Of a stretch of DNA of 36,636 nt, positions 8,732 to 16,446 are shown piece after piece. The notes below the pieces were generated by a model. That model ran no database searches. It was not told where the DNA came from and saw only the letters and a program-made list of their open reading frames with translations. The first letter of the stretch is position 1, and each line of letters starts with the position of its first letter. This DNA is from Bacteroidota bacterium (GTDB lineage: Bacteria; Bacteroidota; Bacteroidia; NS11-12g; UBA955): assembly GCA_016868785.1 (NCBI GenBank), contig VGFS01000022.1, positions 1-36,636 on the forward strand. Reading direction: 5' to 3'. The position numbers were made by a program, and so were the translations under genes.

Positions 8732-9502
8732 TTACTTGATGAAAAACCAGTAGATAAGGAAGAGGCTTCCCAATGCGATGCGGTAGTAACCGAAGATGGC
8801 AAACCCTTTCGATTGAATGTATTGAATAAAATATTTAACCGCAAAAAACGCAGTGATAAAGCTGATGATATTGCCCAACAGGATGTCGTTGAATTGAGAG
8901 GCCGTGAGGGTATCCCAATGCTTTAACATTTTGTATCCGCCGGCGGCGGTCAGGGTTGGTAATGCCAATAAAAATGAAAATTCGGTGGCCGCATGTCGAC
9001 TCAGTTTCCCAAACAAGCCGCCGGCAATGGTGGCCGCGGAGCGACTTACCCCGGGTATCATCGCCAAGCACTGGAACAATCCAATTTTTACACTTTCTGC
9101 GAAGGTTAGGTCGTTGATTTCTTTGTTTCCCGGCGGAAACAACGTTTCAATTTTTAGCAATACAAATCCAAAAACAACGAGGGTAATCCCGGGAATCCAA
9201 GGTGCTTTGAGCATTTCTTCCAACAAATCATCGAACAGAAATCCGAAAACGGCAGCAGGAATAAAGCCCATGAGTAAAATGGGGTACAACTTCCAAGCGT
9301 TGGCGCTGAAAAATTTGCGCCAATATAGGGTGAGCACGCTGGCAATGGCGCCAAACTGAATCGCGATGAGATAGGTTTCGTGGTCGCTGGGCGACATCCC
9401 CAAGAGCTCCCGGGTAAGCATCAAATGCCCCGTGCTGCTCACAGGTAGAAACTCCGTGATGCCTTCCACCACGGCGAGAATCAAATTCTCAATCCAGGTC
9501 AT
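8732..9502 (-). CDS. uppP: Undecaprenyl-diphosphate phosphatase
   Basis: UppP (BacA) dephosphorylates undecaprenyl pyrophosphate at the inner membrane and recycles the lipid carrier for peptidoglycan and O-antigen synthesis; overproduction is known to give bacitracin resistance. The protein has 256 residues, close to the usual 260-275, and several hydrophobic segments. Both signature motifs are present: EGITEFLPVSSTGHL at 13-27 with the catalytic glutamate region, and PGVSRSAAT at 150-158 with the essential arginine. It sits 3 bases after the DUF3098 gene and is in the same operon. Confidence 0.97.
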   Translation of the reverse strand: MTWIENLILAVVEGITEFLPVSSTGHLMLTRELLGMSPSDHETYLIAIQFGAIASVLTLYWRKFFSANAWKLYPILLMGFIPAAVFGFLFDDLLEEMLKAPWIPGITLVVFGFVLLKIETLFPPGNKEINDLTFAESVKIGLFQCLAMIPGVSRSAATIAGGLFGKLSRHAATEFSFLLALPTLTAAGGYKMLKHWDTLTASQFNDILLGNIISFITAFFAVKYFIQYIQSKGFAIFGYYRIALGSLFLIYWFFIK

Positions 9503-9505
9503 GGA

Positions 9506-9745
9506 TTAGGCTGTTTTTTTCTTGTAGAAAATGGCAGCAATGCCCAAAATGAATCCTAAAAACACCACGATGGGTGCTACCGTCAATTTGGTGCTGTTGT
9601 AAATGTCTTCTGTGCCCGACATCAGGCTGAAGCCAATAACCAAAACCAAAATGGATACTCCGGTAAGGATATAATTCATGGGACCAAACAACATGGGTTG
9701 GGACTTGGTCTCTTGTTTTGTAGTTTTATTCTTCAACGCACTCAT
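9506..9745 (-). CDS. DUF3098 small membrane protein
   Basis: This protein of 79 residues has a charged N-terminus (about 1-24) and two hydrophobic helices, roughly residues 26-46 and 54-73, ending in a basic tail (FYKKKTA). It matches the DUF3098 family, found between ftsX and uppP in many Bacteroidota. It lies 5 bases after ftsX and 3 bases before uppP. Its function is unknown; the fixed location suggests a link to the division or envelope machinery. Confidence 0.8.
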   Translation of the reverse strand: MSALKNKTTKQETKSQPMLFGPMNYILTGVSILVLVIGFSLMSGTEDIYNSTKLTVAPIVVFLGFILGIAAIFYKKKTA

Positions 9746-9750
9746 GGTTC

Positions 9751-10623
9751 TTAATATAGGTTTTCAATTTTGGTCCTCAGATATCGACGTGTACTCAACC
9801 AGCTTCCGAAGGATGCCAAAATTAATCCAAATATCGATACCGAAAAGCAAATAATCAACAGCTCATTCATCCCAATGTGTTGGGTGAAATCCTGAATGAT
9901 GGCAAAATCCTCAAAAGCACGCGGCAATCCGTAAAATACGGTGAGCAACAATCCCATCGCGATGGGGATGGCAATGAGCGAATGTTTCACGAAATTCAAC
10001 ACATAGGGCTTCACGATAAATGTGTTGGTTGCACCCACCAGCTGCATGCTCTTTATCAAAAAACGGTTGGCAAAAATGCTCAATCTGGTGGCGCTTTGAA
10101 TCAATGCAATGGCGATCAGTATGGCAATTGCAGAAGCGGCTCCGAAAATCAATTGCAATCGTTGCACGTTTGCGGTCATGTTTTCTACCCAATTGCGCTG
10201 ATAAATCACGTCTTCCACTTGGGGTAGGGTGCGCAAATGCTTGGATTCGCGGTCAATGAATTGGATGTTCGCGAATTCTGATTTTGGATAGAGTTCTAGG
10301 CTCAACGGCAAAGCGATATTCTCGGCAAATGAAAGGATTTCACCGTCGTATTTGTCGCCCATCTCTTTCAATCCCTCTTCCGGTGTGATGTATTTTGTGG
10401 TTTTTACCCAGGGCTCCTGCTGCAACTGCTTCTCAATTTGCTTGACTTGACTGGGCGATGTGCCGTCACGGAAGTATAAGTCGATGCTTGAACTTTCCAT
10501 CAAGTGCTTGCTCAAACCTTGAAATCCAACCAATGAAAATCCCAAAAGCCCCAACATGAACATCACGGCAGACAGGGATATGATGGAGGGCCATGCGCTG
10601 GGTTTTCTTCGGGTGTTTGTCAT
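9751..10623 (-). CDS. ftsX: Cell division protein FtsX
   Basis: FtsX is the membrane subunit of the FtsEX complex, which couples ATP hydrolysis by FtsE to activation of peptidoglycan hydrolases at the septum. The 290-residue protein shows the family layout: one N-terminal membrane helix (IISLSAVMFMLGLLGFS), an extracytoplasmic domain of about 100 residues (EPWVKTTKYITPEEG ... LPQVEDVIY) and three C-terminal helices. The frame stays open to base 10782, but the ATG at 10623 is preferred: it gives the normal FtsX N-terminus, and a perfect -7 element (10671-10678) lies within the upstream extension. ftsE is not in the window. Confidence 0.93.
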   Translation of the reverse strand: MTNTRRKPSAWPSIISLSAVMFMLGLLGFSLVGFQGLSKHLMESSSIDLYFRDGTSPSQVKQIEKQLQQEPWVKTTKYITPEEGLKEMGDKYDGEILSFAENIALPLSLELYPKSEFANIQFIDRESKHLRTLPQVEDVIYQRNWVENMTANVQRLQLIFGAASAIAILIAIALIQSATRLSIFANRFLIKSMQLVGATNTFIVKPYVLNFVKHSLIAIPIAMGLLLTVFYGLPRAFEDFAIIQDFTQHIGMNELLIICFSVSIFGLILASFGSWLSTRRYLRTKIENLY

Positions 10624-10670
10624 TTTCTGATCGCTTGCGAAGATGCAACGAAATTCGAATCTTGCCAACG

Positions 10671-10678
10671 CAAAGTTA
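10671..10678 (-). promoter_or_regulatory. Putative -7 element for the ftsX operon
   Basis: On the minus strand this reads TAACTTTG, a perfect TAnnTTTG match, 47 bases before the ftsX ATG. No TTG stands at the optimal distance upstream, so only the -7 half is supported. Confidence 0.4.
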
Positions 10679-10804
10679 TCCGCAGTGGTGGAAATTAGAC
10701 GGTAAAGTGTCTGCGTGATGGTCTTGTTGATGGAAATTCCCGATTCAACAACTTGAATTATGCCAAATGATACGCATTTCAAAACCCAGTTGGCAACATT
10801 TTCG

Positions 10805-10835
10805 TTGTATTACTTGTCTGTTGGTTGTAAATTTG
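10805..10835 (+). promoter_or_regulatory. Promoter of the second PKD/CHU_C gene
   Basis: TTG at 10805-10807, a spacer of exactly 20, and TAAATTTG at 10828-10835 give a full Bacteroidota promoter. The ATG at 10851 is 15 bases beyond the -7 element. This decides the start codon, since the frame is open further upstream through the promoter. Confidence 0.7.
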
Positions 10836-10850
10836 GCAATTAAATTGGAA

Positions 10851-12971
10851 ATGCTCAGAAAACTGCTGCTATTGATGTGTCTGAATGCGTGTGTCGCAGT
10901 GTCTCTCTTCGGAGCCGAGCCCACAACTCCAGCTTCCAACTTGGCCGCCGGTACCATCACCTGTAAGTCCGTTCAGTTAACATGGACGTCAGGAAACGGA
11001 TCATGGCGCCTGGTTTTGATGAAAGAAGCGAGCGCTGTGAATGCGACCCCATCCGATAATTCATCGTATTTGAGTAACAGTGTTTTCGGAACAGGTCAAG
11101 AATTAGGTACGGGCAATTTTGTGGTATTCAATAACATCACCAACAACTGCAACGTAACCGGATTAAAACCCAATACTACTTATTACGTAACGGTTTTTGA
11201 ACACGATGGCATGGGCCCAGACTACCTTACATCGAAGTCGGCCACGGTCAGTTTTAAAACCAACAACTTGAACATGGGTTTTACCTACAAAGGTACCGTG
11301 GACAGCTGTGAGAAGACCAACAAGATTACCTTTACCAACACCAGTATTGCCACTTTCGGTTGGATCAAATACACCTGGATTTTTGGCGATGGCACCCAAG
11401 ACACGGGTGTTAATATCTCCCATGTCTATATCAAGGGTGGTAATTTTACCGTAAACTTGGTTGCGTCACCTGCGCTTGGGTGCGTGGATATCGCTACCTC
11501 TACCAAATCAATTTTCATTGTGCCACGACCTGTGAGCAAACCCTTTGAAAAGAATGCAGATACGGTACAGTGTTTTGAAGGACATATTTTCAAACTCGAC
11601 GACAATACGCAATTGGCAAAAATTCCCAAATGTGCTTACATCCGCACTTGGTACTTTGCCGATGACGACAGTGCTACCATCCCCAACCCCAGTAAATCAT
11701 ACGCAAAACCGGGGAAATATCGCATTCACTACAAAAGCGAAACACTTTACGACAACAAACCCACGGGTTGTACCGATACCGCCAACATGTGGGTGAGGGT
11801 GGTGCCCAGTCCATCTAGTGGGATTTGGATCAACGACAGTATTCAGTGTTTGGCTGGTAACAAGTTTGACTTTGACAACAAATTCCCTGGATTGGTCTCC
11901 TTTCGATGGGATTTGGGTGGAGGAATCACGGGTATAACCAAAACCATCTCTCGTAGTTTTGCGGCTGTGGGTGATTACCCAATTATCCATGAAGCAACGA
12001 GTTCAGACGGTTGTTCCGGTATCGATACCGTTATTGTGAAGGTAAAACCGAATGTGAACCCCTCATTTACCGGTTTGCCAGCAACTGCATGTCAAGGCGG
12101 TCCGTCCATTACATTGACGCCCACAACTGCAGGCGGTACTTTTTACGGACAGTCATTTACGGGCAATTCCTTTTCGCCCACATCAACCGGAATGGTGAAA
12201 ATTAAATACGTTGTGGCTGATCAATATTGTCCCGACAGCTCAACACAAACCATCACCATTCAACCCAAGCCTACCTTGAATTTGGGTAAAGATACCACGT
12301 TGTGCGATGGTGCAAGTACAGATTTGACGATTACAATTCCGGGTACGGTGCTTTGGAACGACGGCACTTCTACGAACGTGAGAACCGTTGCCAGCGCCGG
12401 GACCTATGGTGCTGTTGTGAACAACAACGGGTGCATCGCATCAGATTCAATTAACATCCGCGTGAATTCAACCCCGATGGTAACATTGCCTATGGACACC
12501 ATCCTTTGTCAAGGTTCCATCGTGAAATTGGTGGCTCCTTACATGCCAAACACAAACATATTGTGGAATACGGGCTCTACCGATACTGTGATTTATGTGA
12601 GCGCAGCTGGAACTTATTCGGTAACGGTTACCAATGCTTGTGGCAGTGCCTCTGACGATGTTACTGTGAATTTGATGATGGGAGATTGTGATTTGTTTAT
12701 CCCAACGGCGTTTACGCCCAATGGCGATGGTCGCAACGAATCTTTCAAAATTTTTGGCAGAGGTGCCAACCCAACCCTTTTCCTCATCTATAATCGCTGG
12801 GGTGAGAAAGTATTCGACTCTCAGTCTGCGGGTTCCTACGAATGGGATGGATACTATAAGGGCGCCGTTTGTCTTGAAGGCATCTATTCCTACGTTTATC
12901 GCTATGAATTGAAGACAGGCACGCGTATCAGACGTAAGACCATTAATGGTACCGTGTTGCTGATGCGATAG
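10851..12971 (+). CDS. Secreted FN3/PKD protein with type-B T9SS sorting domain
   Basis: This 706-residue predicted surface or secreted protein has a signal peptide (MLRKLLLLMCLNACVAVSLFG). A fibronectin-III-like module follows (about 25-140; VQLTWTSGNGSW ... LKPNTTYYVTVFEHDG), then at least three PKD-like domains (about 143-435; YTWIFGDGTQDTG in the first, degenerate WYFADDD and RWDLGGG in the next two). Three cysteine-containing Ig-like repeats come next (about 436-625; LGKDTTLCDG, LPMDTILCQG), and last a CHU_C gliding-motility C-terminal domain (about 628-706; PTAFTPNGDGRNESFKIFGRG). The C-terminal domain marks it as T9SS cargo. Unlike the 3112 gene, no PorP/SprF partner follows. It is divergent from ftsX, and the ligand is unknown. 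Confidence 0.88.
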   Translation: MLRKLLLLMCLNACVAVSLFGAEPTTPASNLAAGTITCKSVQLTWTSGNGSWRLVLMKEASAVNATPSDNSSYLSNSVFGTGQELGTGNFVVFNNITNNCNVTGLKPNTTYYVTVFEHDGMGPDYLTSKSATVSFKTNNLNMGFTYKGTVDSCEKTNKITFTNTSIATFGWIKYTWIFGDGTQDTGVNISHVYIKGGNFTVNLVASPALGCVDIATSTKSIFIVPRPVSKPFEKNADTVQCFEGHIFKLDDNTQLAKIPKCAYIRTWYFADDDSATIPNPSKSYAKPGKYRIHYKSETLYDNKPTGCTDTANMWVRVVPSPSSGIWINDSIQCLAGNKFDFDNKFPGLVSFRWDLGGGITGITKTISRSFAAVGDYPIIHEATSSDGCSGIDTVIVKVKPNVNPSFTGLPATACQGGPSITLTPTTAGGTFYGQSFTGNSFSPTSTGMVKIKYVVADQYCPDSSTQTITIQPKPTLNLGKDTTLCDGASTDLTITIPGTVLWNDGTSTNVRTVASAGTYGAVVNNNGCIASDSINIRVNSTPMVTLPMDTILCQGSIVKLVAPYMPNTNILWNTGSTDTVIYVSAAGTYSVTVTNACGSASDDVTVNLMMGDCDLFIPTAFTPNGDGRNESFKIFGRGANPTLFLIYNRWGEKVFDSQSAGSYEWDGYYKGAVCLEGIYSYVYRYELKTGTRIRRKTINGTVLLMR

Positions 12972-13010
12972 AAAGTGGGTAAGTAGTGGTAAAAACAATC
13001 CAAAAGTAAT

Positions 13011-13041
13011 TTTATCCTCCGCGTTGGGTGTTGTAATTTTG
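13011..13041 (+). promoter_or_regulatory. Putative purL promoter
   Basis: TAATTTTG at 13034-13041 is a perfect -7 match. At a spacer of 20 the -33 position holds TTT (13011-13013) instead of TTG. The purL ATG at 13048 lies 6 bases after the last G, so the message should have almost no leader. A small inverted repeat, GTACC-ACAT-GGTAC (13041-13054), spans the start codon. Confidence 0.5.
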
Positions 13042-13047
13042 TACCAC

Positions 13048-15273
13048 ATGGTACATCAACCCGCCACCGTAGAACAAGCCAAACAGTTAGGTCTGTTGGA
13101 AGAAGAGTTTCACAAAATTTGCGACATCCTCGGTCGTCAACCCAACTTTACTGAAATTTCCATTTACTCCGTGATGTGGAGCGAGCACTGTAGTTATAAA
13201 AACTCCATTGTTTGGTTGAAAACATTGCCCAAAAGCGGTTCTAAAATGTTGGCTGAAGCGGGTGAAGAAAATGCGGGTTTGGTGGATATTGGTGATGGGC
13301 TTGCCTGTTGCTTCAAAATTGAAAGCCACAACCACCCCAGTGCCATTGAGCCTTATCAAGGTGCGGCAACCGGTGTTGGTGGGATCAACCGCGATATTTT
13401 CTCCATGGGTGCAAGACCCATCGCCCAGTTAAATTCACTGCGTTTTGGTAACATCGCAACCGATCGTACTCAGTGGTTGGTTAAAGGTGTGGTAAAAGGC
13501 ATCGGCGATTACGGCAATGCGTTCGGTATCCCAACGGTTGGGGGTGAAGTATATTTCGATGACTGCTATGAGCAAAACAACTTGGTGAATGCCATGAGTG
13601 TGGGTATTGTGGGTGTGGGAAAGAGCATTTCTGCTGGGGCAGGTCCTGCCGGAAATCCGGTTTATATTTTCGGTTCTGCCACGGGTAAAGACGGTATTCA
13701 TGGTGCTGCGTTTGCTTCTAAAGACATGAGCGAAGACAGTATTTCTGACTTGCCATCCGTGCAGGTGGGTGATCCTTTCTGGGAAAAGTTGATTTTGGAA
13801 GCCAGCATGGAAATCATCGAAGCCGGCGCTGTGGTAGGTATGCAAGACATGGGTGCTGCGGGTATTACTTGCTCAACCAGTGAAATGAGTGCCAAAACTG
13901 ATGTGGGTATGGATGTGTGGTTGGACAAAGTGCCGATGCGACAGCCCGACATGAAAGGTTGGGAATTGTTGTTGAGTGAGAGTCAAGAGCGTATGTTGGT
14001 GATCATCGAAAAGGGTCGCGAAAAAGAGGTTGAGACCATCTTGGAAAAGTGGGATTTGACGTTTTCGCACATCGGAATGGTGACGGATACTAAGCATGTT
14101 CGTTACTTTATGGGCGATGTTTTGGAGGCTGATATTCCTGCGGAATCATTGGTTTTGGGTGGTGGTGCACCTGTGTATCGCAGAACCTGGAAAGAGCCCG
14201 AATATTTGAAACAGATTGCTGCGTTTGAATTGAATCATATCGCCGACTTGAATTTGGCTGAAGCCAAGCAAGCAGCCATTCAATTGTGCAACGAGCCCAA
14301 CATTGCGAGCAAGCGATGGATTTATGAGCAATACGATTCTATGGTGGGTACCATCAATGAATCCACCAATTTGCCGTCCGATGCAGCTGTAGTGAAAATT
14401 GTGGGTACGGAGCGGAGTTTGGCTTTGACGGTTGATTGCAACAGTCGATATGTATACGCTGATCCCAACAAAGGAACCCAAATCGCTGTGTCTGAGGCAG
14501 CGCGAAATATCCGATGCAGTGGAGGTGTCCCAACGGCCATCACCAACTGTTTGAATTTTGGTAACCCTTACAACGAAGAGGTTTATTATCAATTCAAGAA
14601 CGCCATTGAGGGAATGGGCGAGGCTTGTCGCAAGTTTGATACGCCCGTTACTGGCGGAAACGTGAGTTTTTATAACCAAAGCACCAACGGGCAGGCCGTG
14701 TATCCAACCCCTACCATTGGTATGGTGGGTATCATTGAGAAACCTGAGCACCGCATGAGTGTGCCTTTCAAGGCTGCGGGTGATGCCATTGTTTTACTGG
14801 GAAATACGCGCAATGATTTGGGCAGTTCTCAATATTTGGCCAAAGTAAAAGGGGTGAGCCACAGTCCTTGTCCTTCGTTTGATTTGGACGAGGAATTCGC
14901 ATTGCATCAGTTGCTGGAGACTTTGGCAAAGGAACATGCGGTTGCTTCTGCCCATGATGTGAGTGAAGGTGGTTTGTTTGTGACTTGTTTAGAGTCAGCG
15001 ATGGCTGCTGGATTGGGCTTCGACTTGTGTACTGAGCGCGGTTTGCGTTTGGATGCTGGACTTTTCGGTGAAAGCCAAAGCCGGGTGGTGGTATCGGTTT
15101 CACAAAGTGGATTAGACCATTTGATGACGTTGGCTGCTGCTGCGGGCGTTTCGGCCACACATGTAGGAACCGTTCTTGGCAAAGCCGAAGTGATTGTTAA
15201 TGGGGAATCGTGGGGTGGTATGTCGGCGTTTGCCCAGCCATATGCTTCTGTGATTGCTTCTTACATGAATTGA
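13048..15273 (+). CDS. purL: Phosphoribosylformylglycinamidine synthase subunit PurL
   Basis: PurL makes FGAM from FGAR, ATP and ammonia in step four of purine synthesis. At 741 residues this is the short, Bacillus-type subunit, which works with separate PurQ (glutaminase) and PurS; neither is in the window. Diagnostic motifs are YSVMWSEHCSYKNS near residue 40, including the conserved catalytic histidine, IESHNHPSAIEPYQGAATGVGG, GTPTVGGEV-like FGIPTVGGEVYFD, MQDMGAAGITCSTSEM and the second-half VTGGNVSFYNQS and SAHDVSEGGL. The ATG at 13048 is preferred over the upstream TTG because the -7 element overlaps that longer version. It leads a likely four-gene operon. Confidence 0.96.
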   Translation: MVHQPATVEQAKQLGLLEEEFHKICDILGRQPNFTEISIYSVMWSEHCSYKNSIVWLKTLPKSGSKMLAEAGEENAGLVDIGDGLACCFKIESHNHPSAIEPYQGAATGVGGINRDIFSMGARPIAQLNSLRFGNIATDRTQWLVKGVVKGIGDYGNAFGIPTVGGEVYFDDCYEQNNLVNAMSVGIVGVGKSISAGAGPAGNPVYIFGSATGKDGIHGAAFASKDMSEDSISDLPSVQVGDPFWEKLILEASMEIIEAGAVVGMQDMGAAGITCSTSEMSAKTDVGMDVWLDKVPMRQPDMKGWELLLSESQERMLVIIEKGREKEVETILEKWDLTFSHIGMVTDTKHVRYFMGDVLEADIPAESLVLGGGAPVYRRTWKEPEYLKQIAAFELNHIADLNLAEAKQAAIQLCNEPNIASKRWIYEQYDSMVGTINESTNLPSDAAVVKIVGTERSLALTVDCNSRYVYADPNKGTQIAVSEAARNIRCSGGVPTAITNCLNFGNPYNEEVYYQFKNAIEGMGEACRKFDTPVTGGNVSFYNQSTNGQAVYPTPTIGMVGIIEKPEHRMSVPFKAAGDAIVLLGNTRNDLGSSQYLAKVKGVSHSPCPSFDLDEEFALHQLLETLAKEHAVASAHDVSEGGLFVTCLESAMAAGLGFDLCTERGLRLDAGLFGESQSRVVVSVSQSGLDHLMTLAAAAGVSATHVGTVLGKAEVIVNGESWGGMSAFAQPYASVIASYMN

Positions 15274-15283
15274 TATTTTTCTG

Positions 15284-16420
15284 ATGACAACCTTCAGCTA
15301 TTGGGAGCAACAGGGTTTGCAGGGGGTTGATTGGGTAGTTGTAGGGGCGGGATTGGTTGGGCTGCAATCGGCCCGTTGTCTGAAGTCGGCTTTTCCCGAT
15401 GCAAGGGTGGTGGTTTTGGACGACCATGCGATGAGCAATGCGGCAAGTTTGCGCAATGCTGGGTTTGCCTGTTTTGGAAGCGCGGGGGAATTACTCGATG
15501 AAATTAATAGAACCTCTGAGTCTGAGGCGTTGTCGCTCTATGAAAAGCGCTTTTTGGGGATTCAGCGATTGATGCAGCGATATGGTCCGGACCGTTTGGG
15601 TTTTGAATCTACCGGGGGCATGGAAGTGTTTTCTAAGGCTGAGTCGGGGAATGCGCATCGGATTATCGAGGCGTTGCCATACTTGAATCAATTGTTGTTG
15701 TCGGTGCAGCCGTCGGGGGCATTTCACGTTTGCGACACCCTGCCCACGGGTATGGACGTCTATGAAAAAGGCATCATGGCGCCCGCCGAAGGCGGGATTC
15801 AAACACATTGGCTTTATCGGGCGGTGCGCGAGGATGCCATTGCACAGGGGGTTGAGATTTACGAGGGGATGCGGGTGGTGGAATGGGATGAGTCATCTAC
15901 GGGGGTTGCGGTGATTTTGGAAAATGGCTGGTCGATTTCGGCGCAGCATTTATTGATATGCACCAATGGGTTTACCAAGCAATTGCTGCCTGAGGTGTCT
16001 GTGGCGCCGGCGCGCGGACAAGTATTTGTGACAGCGCCTTTGGAGGATTTGCCGTTTAGGGGGATTTTTCATGCCGATCAGGGATACATTTATTTCCGTT
16101 CGTTAGAAAACCGTTTGCTGATTGGCGGCGCGCGGAATTTGGATTTTGCGGGGGAGGAAACGTTTGATATGTCGGTCACTGCGCAGTTTGAGGACCATCT
16201 GCAAAACTATGTCAATACGGTCGTGTTGCCGGGAAGGTCGGTTGATTTTGAATATCGATGGTCGGGGATTATGGGGATGGACAACAACCGAAATCCCATC
16301 ATTGGCTGGCACAGCAACCGGGTTTGTTTGGCGGTGAGGATGGGTGGAATGGGAGTGGCTTTGAGTTCTTGGGTTGCCGAGGAGGTGGTGAGGGTGGTGC
16401 GGGGCGATGTGGGAATTTAG
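15284..16420 (+). CDS. FAD-dependent oxidoreductase, DAO family
   Basis: This 378-residue protein of the D-amino-acid-oxidase-like (DAO) superfamily has the FAD-binding Rossmann motif VVVGAGLVGLQSARCL at residues 18-33, followed by a VVVLDD strand end that binds the ribose. Central and C-terminal parts fit the fold: GIQTHWLYRAVREDA, HLLICTNGFTKQLLPEV and, near the end, YRWSGIMGMDNNRNPIIG. It probably oxidises an amine or amino acid, but the substrate cannot be read from the sequence. It begins 10 bases after purL and precedes polX by 26 bases, so it is probably co-transcribed; no functional tie to purine synthesis is evident. Confidence 0.87.
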   Translation: MTTFSYWEQQGLQGVDWVVVGAGLVGLQSARCLKSAFPDARVVVLDDHAMSNAASLRNAGFACFGSAGELLDEINRTSESEALSLYEKRFLGIQRLMQRYGPDRLGFESTGGMEVFSKAESGNAHRIIEALPYLNQLLLSVQPSGAFHVCDTLPTGMDVYEKGIMAPAEGGIQTHWLYRAVREDAIAQGVEIYEGMRVVEWDESSTGVAVILENGWSISAQHLLICTNGFTKQLLPEVSVAPARGQVFVTAPLEDLPFRGIFHADQGYIYFRSLENRLLIGGARNLDFAGEETFDMSVTAQFEDHLQNYVNTVVLPGRSVDFEYRWSGIMGMDNNRNPIIGWHSNRVCLAVRMGGMGVALSSWVAEEVVRVVRGDVGI

Positions 16421-16446
16421 GAACTTTGTTGTTGATTTGAAGGAAC

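Noticed and set aside
3972-12971. Repeated PKD units as possible recombination or CRISPR-like repeats
   Set aside because: The repetition is at protein level only; the DNA of the units differs, with no conserved direct repeats or spacers.
14146-14751. 201-residue minus-strand frame inside purL
   Set aside because: Opposite conserved PurL motifs, with no family resemblance and biased composition expected of the reverse complement.
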